Shown here: one piece after another, positions 6,088 to 12,415 of the stretch
Position numbering within the stretch: the stretch's first letter is position 1
Layout of the letters: every line of letters begins with the position of its first letter
Assembly: GCA_022360105.1 (NCBI GenBank)
Contig: JAKSDL010000248.1
Location: 1-12,415, forward strand
Origin: Pseudomonadota bacterium
GTDB lineage: Bacteria > SAR324 > XYD2-FULL-50-16 > JAHJRI01
DNA: 12,415 bases
Direction: 5' to 3'
Program-made: the position numbers and the translations under genes
Notes under the pieces: generated by a model
What the model saw: the letters and a program-made list of their open reading frames with translations, nothing else
Told to the model about the DNA's origin: nothing
Database searches by the model: none

Positions 6088-6960
6088 ATGAAACAAGAAT
6101 TTTCTCCTTGGGTTTACAATGCGATCAGAATTGTTTTTCTGTTTTTGATTTTTATTCCCCTGTTAATTTGGATTGGCAGAACCATAGGTGAATCCAGATT
6201 TCGTGATCTGGTTCGTGCGCAGAACGCCAGCCCGGCAGCAGTAAACGAGTCCGTTACCCGTCACGGGTCTTCATCATCGACAGACTCGGTCGTCCACTAC
6301 GCTGACTTAACCAAGCAAAAGGTTTTGGGAAAAAAGGTCACCCATGGTCTGGATGTTTCTCACTACCAGGGCACTATCCGCTGGGACAAATTCAAGCGAA
6401 AAGATTTAGAATTTGTGCTTATCAAGGCCACCGGAGGTGAGACCTATGTTGATCCACACTTTCACCACAACTGGAATGGTGTTAGAGAAACAGGGATTAT
6501 TCGCGGTGCCTACCATTTCTTTTATGCTGCCGATGACCCTCGTAAACAGGCGGCCCATTTTCTATCAACCGTGGGCAAGCTCAGGTCTCAAGATTTACCT
6601 CCGGTCCTGGATGTCGAAATTCCCGATCATACTCCCGCAAAGCAGCTGCAACAGTCAGTTCTGGTGTGGTTGCAGCTTGTAGAAAAGAGACTGAAACGCA
6701 TCCCGATGGTCTATACCGACGATGCATTTGGCCACGAATATCTGCAAAACGCCAGCCTGGCCAGATATCCCCTTTGGATCGCAGTCTATGAAAAAACCGT
6801 TTCTGCTGTTCCCTCGCCCTGGAAAGACAAAGGCTGGACCTTCTGGCAATATACCCAGAATGGACGGGTTGAGGGAATTAACGGAACTGTGGATCTGGAT
6901 TTGTTCAAGGGAGACCTGGATGAGTTGAAACTATTTATTGACCGTTCAAAGGTAAACTGA
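6088..6960 (+). CDS. Membrane-anchored GH25 lysozyme (N-acetylmuramidase)
   Basis: A 290-residue enzyme predicted to cut the beta-1,4 bond between MurNAc and GlcNAc in peptidoglycan. One membrane helix (about residues 11-31) is followed by a hydrophilic Ser-rich linker (35-80), which would place the catalytic domain in the periplasm. The GH25 domain spans about 84-280. It starts HGLDVSHYQGTIRWDKF (Asp89 on the first strand) and has FVLIKATGG, AYHFFYA, the catalytic pair Asp175/Glu177 in PVLDVEI, YTDDAF, and the closing WQYTQNGRVEGINGTVDLD. All core motifs look intact. No cell-wall-binding repeats are present, unlike phage endolysins, so this reads as a housekeeping or morphogenetic muramidase. 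GGGAA lies seven bases before the ATG. The stop overlaps the start of the next gene (TGATG). Confidence 0.93.
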   Translation: MKQEFSPWVYNAIRIVFLFLIFIPLLIWIGRTIGESRFRDLVRAQNASPAAVNESVTRHGSSSSTDSVVHYADLTKQKVLGKKVTHGLDVSHYQGTIRWDKFKRKDLEFVLIKATGGETYVDPHFHHNWNGVRETGIIRGAYHFFYAADDPRKQAAHFLSTVGKLRSQDLPPVLDVEIPDHTPAKQLQQSVLVWLQLVEKRLKRIPMVYTDDAFGHEYLQNASLARYPLWIAVYEKTVSAVPSPWKDKGWTFWQYTQNGRVEGINGTVDLDLFKGDLDELKLFIDRSKVN

Positions 6961-7886
6961 TGAAAGCAGACGAAAAAAGCCTTGCCCAACAGGAAGAGAA
7001 CCACCGGCAGCAGATTCGACAAGGACTGGTTCTACTGGGATTAACGGCGTTGGTGTATTTAAGCCATCACGGGATTTTAACCTGGATCCTGGATACCGCC
7101 TTCAATCAACATATTTTAGCGGTAGGGCATTCGTATTTGGATACGGCGCAGACTGATGCCCTGGAAACCTTAACGGTGATCAACGTTATCAAGACCGGTC
7201 TGGCGGTTATTCAAAGCAGTAGCGGAGGCATCTCCTTTTTTATTGATGTTCAGGTCCAATTGGGAGAGTTGTTTAATGTGTTTTCGGAAGTGATCAATCG
7301 TGCTTGGCAGGTATCCTGGCTGGCGTTGGCTGCCATCGAAACCATGAAGTTATTGCTGGATTTTTCCCGCTTTACCTTGACTCCGCTGTTGACGATCTCT
7401 TTTATCTTTTTAGGGTTCGGTTACGGATTGTCGCTCTTTCCCACGCCGAAAACCGGCATTGGCATCAAACAACTGTATCGGGGATGTTACTACCTCTCGA
7501 AGTGGGGGTTTTTTCTGCTGATCATGATACACCTGATCATTCCGGTTTCTATTTTTGTGGTTTCTTCCGGGAGTTCACTTCTGTTTCCGGAAAAGAAGCA
7601 GGAGATTCATCGGGAATTTGTGGCACTCAAAGCATTAATGGAGGATCATCAAAAAGAAAGCAGCCTGCATAGTCAGGTGAGAGGGACCATTTCGGCCTTC
7701 AAAACCAACAAGACCTCCGTTCACCAGCAATCCGGCACGTTGTCTGCCCTGGTGGTGAAACATGCGGTTTATTCCCTGGCAGAGCACCTGGTCCTGCCTT
7801 TGCTGCTAATGATAATCTTTTCGGTTATTCTCCGCCGCTTTATGCATCGCAATCCGGTGATCTTTTTTCATAAAGATGCGCAGTAG
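6960..7886 (+). CDS. Multi-pass inner-membrane protein of unknown function, coupled to the muramidase
   Basis: A 308-residue protein I do not recognise. Hydrophobic segments fit residues about 22-42, 118-134, 138-160, 183-203 and 269-291. Between the first two lies a mixed, amphipathic stretch of roughly 75 residues (43-117). Between the last two lies a hydrophilic helical region (205-265) rich in Lys, Glu, His and Gln. The C-terminus ends in a basic cluster, RRFMHRN. No catalytic motif, cysteine pair or nucleotide-binding site is apparent. The ATG shares one base with the muramidase stop codon and AAAGG lies about eight bases upstream, so the two are co-translated and probably work together at the envelope. 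It could be a scaffold, regulator or transporter for the muramidase, but nothing in the sequence decides this. Confidence 0.82.
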   Translation: MKADEKSLAQQEENHRQQIRQGLVLLGLTALVYLSHHGILTWILDTAFNQHILAVGHSYLDTAQTDALETLTVINVIKTGLAVIQSSSGGISFFIDVQVQLGELFNVFSEVINRAWQVSWLALAAIETMKLLLDFSRFTLTPLLTISFIFLGFGYGLSLFPTPKTGIGIKQLYRGCYYLSKWGFFLLIMIHLIIPVSIFVVSSGSSLLFPEKKQEIHREFVALKALMEDHQKESSLHSQVRGTISAFKTNKTSVHQQSGTLSALVVKHAVYSLAEHLVLPLLLMIIFSVILRRFMHRNPVIFFHKDAQ

Positions 7887-8006
7887 GGTCGGATTCCTGT
7901 GTTTTCTTTTTGATTTTCTATTTCATGTGATCTCTTCAATACAAACTCTGGTAAGGAAATACTGTCTATAATTTTGGGGAAGGTTTAGTTTGGTAATTGA
8001 CTGTGA

Positions 8007-9536
8007 TCATTGGGATTGTAAAGTAAAGCTATCCATCATTTTTCGTAAATTTGCGGCTTCTGTCGTCAAGGTTGCTGAAGCAGAAGCACTTTCTTCAGAA
8101 ATGGAAGAGTTTTGCATCACAATTTCATTCACCTGGTACAGGCCTTTGTTGATTTCCTCAATACTGTTTTTCTGTTCTTTTGATGCAAACGCTATTTCGC
8201 TTATCAGATCATTGACTTTCTCTACGCTACTGCTTATTTCTCCAAGCATCTCTGCAGTCTGATCGGCACTTTTGACACCATTTTCAACCTCTTTAACCGA
8301 ACTCTCTATTAATTCGGTGGTATTTTTAGCTGCTTCTGCACTTCTGCTAGCAAGATTTCTTACTTCTTCCGCAACTACCGAAAAACCCTTTCCATACTTG
8401 CCGGCACGGGCAGCTTCAACAGCGGCGTTAAGAGCTAACAAATTGGTTTGAAAAGCAATTTCGTCAATTGCTTTGATCACTTTGGTCACATTCATGCTGG
8501 TTGTACTAATTTTATTGATTGTCTCAACCATATCTTGCATTTGCGCATTTCCTTTTTGCACCATTTCCAAGGTCTGCCGGGTAAGTTGTTGTGACTGTGT
8601 CGTGTTACTGTCATTTGTCTTAACCCTGGTTTCTATCTCTGCCATAGATGATGTGATTTCTTCTAGACTGGCCGCCTGTCTGCTTGTGCCATCCGAGAGC
8701 GCATTTGAGGTCTTTGACAGTTCAATTGCTCCTGAATCCAATCGATCAGTTGATAAAGATACATCGTTAAGTGTGCTGCTCAGCAGGATCAATGCTTCAT
8801 TAACGCTCTCTTTGAGAAGCAGCATCTCTCCGGACAGATCAGCTGTAATGCTTTTTGAAAGATCGCTATTGGAAACTGCAGCCATAACCTCTTTGACATC
8901 AGTCAGGGTTAGTTGAATATTGTCGGCTATTTGTTCCGATTTTTCCTTGGCAGTTTCAAATTTTTTTAAGTTATTGCTGCTCACTTTTTCGTAGACAGCT
9001 CCAAGAATCAAGGTGGTAACAATCAGTGTCAAGTACGAGCCGAATGAGTCTATCAAAGATTCTTCAACATTCAATACCATTGAAACCTCAACAATGGCAT
9101 CTTTTTTCAGGAGGAAAAGACCGATGAGGGTAACCGAGCAGATGACTCCCCAGGCTATTCCGGAACGAAGGCCTGAAAACATTAAAGCTAGAAGAACTAC
9201 GAAAACAAGCATGGAAGTGTCGGCCGTAAGTCTGTTGCTCAGCAATGATAACAGGGATATCAAAACATAGAGGCAAAAAACTATAGTGTTTCCGGCGATC
9301 AACCGGGAACCAGTCCACTTCAGCAAGAAAACCCCCAGGTACATGAATGTTCCCAAGGTCAGTGCAACGATGAATCCTTCATAATCTTCAATGATTAACG
9401 GTCGGATACAGTTCACAAGAACCATGGTTGCGGCAAACAATCCTATACCTGCAACCTGTCTGGATTTACTCAGCTCCAGCTCAATCGATTTCGACTTGGG
9501 ATGTATAAAATAGTCCACTAGTGAGGTCAGATTCAT
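8007..9536 (-). CDS. Methyl-accepting chemotaxis protein with six-helix membrane sensor
   Basis: A 509-residue chemoreceptor that would control CheA/CheW kinase activity. Six hydrophobic helices occupy about 28-48, 53-72, 79-99, 107-123, 126-143 and 165-182 with only short loops, so there is no large periplasmic ligand domain. A HAMP-like segment (about 215-262, with [20 protein letters not shown]) leads into the signalling coiled coil. The hairpin tip contains [20 protein letters not shown] from residue 357, followed by [15 protein letters not shown], the universal MCP signature. Likely methylation regions are [13 protein letters not shown] (about 283-295) and the C-terminal [13 protein letters not shown]. 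There is no C-terminal CheR/CheB-tethering pentapeptide. AAAGGA lies about five bases before the ATG. It is convergent with the membrane-protein gene and divergent from the PP-loop gene. The signal sensed is unknown. Confidence 0.93.
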   Translation of the reverse strand: MNLTSLVDYFIHPKSKSIELELSKSRQVAGIGLFAATMVLVNCIRPLIIEDYEGFIVALTLGTFMYLGVFLLKWTGSRLIAGNTIVFCLYVLISLLSLLSNRLTADTSMLVFVVLLALMFSGLRSGIAWGVICSVTLIGLFLLKKDAIVEVSMVLNVEESLIDSFGSYLTLIVTTLILGAVYEKVSSNNLKKFETAKEKSEQIADNIQLTLTDVKEVMAAVSNSDLSKSITADLSGEMLLLKESVNEALILLSSTLNDVSLSTDRLDSGAIELSKTSNALSDGTSRQAASLEEITSSMAEIETRVKTNDSNTTQSQQLTRQTLEMVQKGNAQMQDMVETINKISTTSMNVTKVIKAIDEIAFQTNLLALNAAVEAARAGKYGKGFSVVAEEVRNLASRSAEAAKNTTELIESSVKEVENGVKSADQTAEMLGEISSSVEKVNDLISEIAFASKEQKNSIEEINKGLYQVNEIVMQNSSISEESASASATLTTEAANLRKMMDSFTLQSQ

Positions 9537-9846
9537 CTTGTTCCTTTGTCTTAAATTCGTAAATTTGTTTTAGCTATATTCATATATTAGTTTAACCGAT
9601 TTAATCTGAATATTTAATTTATTTCTATAGTAGGGATTCATGGCATGATCTCTCATAAATCGAATCGCTTTGGCAATAATACCATTTGGAGAAAATGAAA
9701 TTGCCATCCATATGGTAGGTAAGCCTAACCTCCCTTTCTCCCAGGCTCAATGTCCAAATGATCGACTTGACCTCAAAGATACAAAAGTGAAAAACTTGAT
9801 CCCCAAGATGTAAAAACACTTAAAAACAACAGTTAAGAAATGGTTC
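9537..9846. other. Divergent intergenic region between chemoreceptor and PP-loop genes
   Basis: About 310 bp of AT-rich DNA that must hold both promoters. The part near 9570-9620 is especially AT-rich (TATATTCATATATTAG), fitting a promoter for the chemoreceptor. No matched -35/-10 pair, dyad or small gene could be supported. Confidence 0.45.
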
Positions 9847-10989
9847 ATGTCGGAAAAATCACGATTTATAAAAGAGGTCAGGCAGTTTGAGTTTTTTTTG
9901 AAATGGATTTGGCCGGTTTTCAGGAAATTGGTTAAGAATCATTTAACCAATAGATGCACTCGCTGCTTTTTGTCAGAAAACTATGTGAAACTGACAAACG
10001 GCACATGCGAACTGTGTAACCGAAACAAGACCAGCAATCCGGAGATCGACCTCCCAAGCCGGAAAATAATGCAGGAGCAGATGGATCAGCTGTTAACGGA
10101 TTCAATCAAGACGGCTTCATCTGCATACGATGTATTGCTTCTGTTTAGCGGCGGAAAGGATAGCAGCTATTTGCTCTATCGATTGATGAACGATTATCCG
10201 GGTCTCAGGATTTTGGCCCTAACCGTCGACAATACCTTTATGAGTCCGGTTGCCATGGATAATGTGTCGGCCATTATCGGCAAGACTGGTGTTGACCATC
10301 TGCTTTTGAGACCCAAACGGGAAACTATGGAAAAAATGTTTGGTTACGCATTGACTCATCTTAACGACCAGGGTTGCTCAGGTACTGTAGACCAGTTTGA
10401 TGGCGATTTTTTTTCTGATGTAGCCAGAAATATTGCAGCTGAAAAGAAAATACCCTATATCATTTGCGGTCTTTCCGGAACCCAGGTGTCCCGTATCTTA
10501 AAACTTAACTCCTTTCTCACCACACCAGAGTACGAATCCAGACGCAGAGAACAAGTAGCGGGAATCAAGCTTGATGCTGTGTTTGATTCTGATGAAATGT
10601 TGTATTGGTGGGACCCTTCAAGATATTCTTCAAATCAGATTCCGTTGATGATCTTTCCTTTCTTTGTCTGGAATATGGAAGAAGACTTTATCAAGTCGGA
10701 GGTGATCCGGTTAAATCTAATGCCAAGGGGAGATGAGAGTCCGTTAATCACCAATAATCGTCTGGTTCCTCTCATGGGTATTGTCGATATGATACAATTC
10801 GGTTATTCCTCATTTGAGCCTGAATTTGCCGAAATGGTGCGGGCCGGAAAAGCAGAGCGAAAACAATGGCTTTATTCATTTGAAATGCTTGAGTATGCTG
10901 CTAAAACCGGAAGGTTTCTTGGCAAATCCCTGGATGAGATCCTGAAGCGGTTGTCATTGACCCGAAGTGATTTGAACATAAAAGGATAA
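9847..10989 (+). CDS. Zinc-ribbon PP-loop ATPase, resembling N-acetyl-sugar amidotransferases (WbpG/PseA type)
   Basis: A 380-residue cytoplasmic enzyme of the adenine-nucleotide alpha-hydrolase (PP-loop) superfamily, which activates a carbonyl or similar group by adenylation before attack by ammonia or sulfur. A CxxC...CxxC knuckle (Cys37, Cys40, Cys54, Cys57 in CTRC..GTCELC) precedes the PP-loop LLLFSGGKDSSY (98-108, with SGGKDS at 101-106). ILALTVDN and YIICGLSGTQ follow, typical later motifs. Domain order and size match the LPS N-acetyl-sugar amidotransferase family, whose amido group comes from a HisH/HisF-like partner. No such partner is in view. The next gene, an AMP-forming acyl ligase, begins 2 bp after the stop, so the context may be a different pathway. 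The Shine-Dalgarno is weak (AAGAAATGG). Superfamily firm, reaction unknown. Confidence 0.8.
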   Translation: MSEKSRFIKEVRQFEFFLKWIWPVFRKLVKNHLTNRCTRCFLSENYVKLTNGTCELCNRNKTSNPEIDLPSRKIMQEQMDQLLTDSIKTASSAYDVLLLFSGGKDSSYLLYRLMNDYPGLRILALTVDNTFMSPVAMDNVSAIIGKTGVDHLLLRPKRETMEKMFGYALTHLNDQGCSGTVDQFDGDFFSDVARNIAAEKKIPYIICGLSGTQVSRILKLNSFLTTPEYESRRREQVAGIKLDAVFDSDEMLYWWDPSRYSSNQIPLMIFPFFVWNMEEDFIKSEVIRLNLMPRGDESPLITNNRLVPLMGIVDMIQFGYSSFEPEFAEMVRAGKAERKQWLYSFEMLEYAAKTGRFLGKSLDEILKRLSLTRSDLNIKG

Positions 10990-10991
10990 TT

Positions 10992-12415
10992 GTGAAATCC
11001 AAACCAAATAAGGATACCCTGATCGGGCTGTTGCAAAAAAGAGCCGAATCGACACCCCAGCATCCCGCTATTTGGACCCGATACGCAAAAAAAAGGTGGC
11101 AGTCTTGCTCCTGGAAAGAGTTTTGGGAGAGGTCGGTTAATATTGCCACAAATCTACTTAGCTTTGGGTTGAAAAGACAGGAATCCATCGCCATTCTGAT
11201 GAAAAACTCCGTGGAATGGGAGTGGATACAACATGGGGCTTTTTTAGCAGGTGCAAATGTAGTTGGGCTGGATTTAAATGATCCACCCGATCGATTGAAA
11301 ACCATTCTTTCATCGATTCAGTTCCAGGCATTGTTTGTTGATGATTATTCCCTGCTGGAGCGCTTTGATAAGAATTACCTTTCAAGTCTCAAACTCGTTG
11401 CCTTAAAGCTAAAGCCCTGTTCTTCATTCAGCTCGGAAAAAGGTCATGAAACCGGCGATCTTTCCGTTTCAAAAGTTCAATCCAAATTACCTGCAGTAGA
11501 CAGTGATGACTTGGCAATGACGATCTTTACGTCAGGTACGACGGGTGAACCTCAAGCTATGTCTTTTTCCCACGGTCAAGTTGTTCTGGCGATTAAAAGT
11601 ATATTGCCCCGCTATCAGGGTCTCCCGGAAAGGGCCCATCTGGCATCCTGGTTGCCTTTGGCCAATCCGTTCCAGCGTATCATCAATTTTTGCGCTATCG
11701 AACTAAACTTTCAAACCTTCATGGTTGCTGATCCAACCAAAATAATCAGGGTTATCGGAGAAATCAATCCGCATCTATTTGCAGCCGTGCCCAGGTTTTA
11801 TGAAAAAGTGTACGAATCCATTGAGCAAAAAATTGAAGCGCTGCCGTTCCTCTTGAAAAAAGCTGTGAAAAAAGCGATGCATGCAGCACGACAGCACAAT
11901 AAGGGAAACAGATCACTGGCAACAGTCCTGCAATATAAACTTGGGCAACTGCTTATACTTGGGAAGTTTCAGAAAATACTCGGTAAAAATGTAGGTATTC
12001 TAATTAGCGGTTCGGCTCCATTATCGGTTTCCTTATTAGAAAAATTCCAAAGCCTGGGTTGGCTAATCCTGGAGTGTTACGGCATCAGTGAAAACATCGT
12101 GCCAATAGCCATCAGCACTGTTGATGATCACAGATTTGGATCAGTGGGAAAACCGCTGGTTGCCAACTCGTTAAAGTTTAGACCTGATGGTGAAATCCAG
12201 GTCAAATGCCCGGGGTTATCCAAATCGGCCACAAAAACGGACCGGGAAGGATATTATGATACCGGTGATAGCGGCGAACTGGATGAAGATGGGTTTTTAT
12301 GGCTAAAAGGAAGAGGCAGCGATCTCTTCAAACTATCCACAGGCCGGAAGGTCGTGCCACGCCAGATAGAGGAGGTTATTCAACAATTGGATATTGTGGA
12401 TCATGCCGTTGTTTA
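10992..12415 (+). CDS. AMP-forming acyl-CoA synthetase/ligase (cut by window edge)
   Basis: ANL-superfamily adenylating enzyme that would activate a carboxylic acid, probably a fatty acid, as acyl-AMP. 474 codons are visible. The GTG start is chosen because AAAGGA lies five bases upstream and it follows the preceding stop by 2 bp. The order of motifs is phosphate loop FTSGTTGEP (179-187), WLPLANPFQR, AAVPRFYEKVYE, ISGSAPLS, YGISEN (363-368), YDTGD (422-426) and KGRGSDLFKLSTGRKV, close to long-chain fatty acyl-CoA synthetases. The lysine that normally follows the phosphate-loop Pro is replaced: residues 187-190 read PQAM instead of PKG. The C-terminal catalytic lysine (A10) lies beyond the window. 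It is in an operon with the PP-loop gene. Substrate unknown. Confidence 0.9.
   Translation, partial: MKSKPNKDTLIGLLQKRAESTPQHPAIWTRYAKKRWQSCSWKEFWERSVNIATNLLSFGLKRQESIAILMKNSVEWEWIQHGAFLAGANVVGLDLNDPPDRLKTILSSIQFQALFVDDYSLLERFDKNYLSSLKLVALKLKPCSSFSSEKGHETGDLSVSKVQSKLPAVDSDDLAMTIFTSGTTGEPQAMSFSHGQVVLAIKSILPRYQGLPERAHLASWLPLANPFQRIINFCAIELNFQTFMVADPTKIIRVIGEINPHLFAAVPRFYEKVYESIEQKIEALPFLLKKAVKKAMHAARQHNKGNRSLATVLQYKLGQLLILGKFQKILGKNVGILISGSAPLSVSLLEKFQSLGWLILECYGISENIVPIAISTVDDHRFGSVGKPLVANSLKFRPDGEIQVKCPGLSKSATKTDREGYYDTGDSGELDEDGFLWLKGRGSDLFKLSTGRKVVPRQIEEVIQQLDIVDHAVV

Noticed and set aside
6088..6960. Prophage endolysin cassette
   Set aside because: GH25 domains occur in phage lysins, but there is no holin-like small gene, no wall-binding domain and no other phage gene; the enzyme has a membrane anchor.
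8473..8916. 147-codon plus-strand frame inside the chemoreceptor
   Set aside because: Antisense shadow of the MCP signalling coiled coil; the minus-strand frame carries the conserved MCP tip.
9625..9819. 64-codon minus-strand frame in the 9.6-9.8 kb gap
   Set aside because: Starts at GTG without a Shine-Dalgarno, and its composition is unlike neighbouring genes; no recognisable domain.

Overview
This 12.4-kb stretch is bacterial, moderately AT-rich, and comes from a Gram-negative (diderm) organism. Supporting signs are an RND-type inner-membrane pump with a periplasmic adaptor, a predicted Tat-exported lipoprotein protease, a membrane-anchored muramidase and DgkA. Degraded short repeats around a REP-associated transposase relic, together with many long intergenic gaps, would suit a Desulfobacterota-like or environmental proteobacterial genome. 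No rRNA or tRNA is present, so the lineage is only a guess.

Layout. (1) Positions 1-2657 hold an efflux locus. A TetR-type repressor gene (+) faces a two-gene operon (-) of an RND membrane-fusion protein and an RND permease, the permease cut by the left edge. The shared intergenic region carries two copies of the palindrome TGAGAA-N6-TTCTCA, 53 bp apart, which are the probable operators. (2) Positions 2658-3439 hold a decayed REP/Y1-transposase relic with at least five copies of a roughly 25-bp repeat. (3) Positions 3440-3826 encode a DgkA-family lipid kinase (-). (4) Positions 4459-5507 encode an M48 metalloprotease with a Tat-type lipoprotein signal (-), followed by a strong hairpin. (5) Positions 5521-6087 are non-coding but contain consecutive hairpins and look like a free-standing structured RNA or REP-like element. 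(6) Positions 6088-7886 are a translationally coupled pair: an inner-membrane-anchored GH25 muramidase and an unrecognised multi-pass membrane protein. (7) Positions 8007-9536 encode a chemoreceptor (-) whose sensory part is entirely membrane-embedded. (8) Positions 9847-12415 start an operon (+): a zinc-ribbon plus PP-loop ATPase resembling N-acetyl-sugar amidotransferases, then an AMP-forming acyl ligase cut by the right edge.

How it fits together. Several genes act at the envelope (efflux, lipid phosphorylation, envelope protein quality control, peptidoglycan cleavage), but they sit in separate transcription units. The PP-loop/acyl-ligase pair is the least explained metabolic unit. The structured intergenic element at 5.6-5.85 kb is the best candidate for an undescribed or stand-alone non-coding system.
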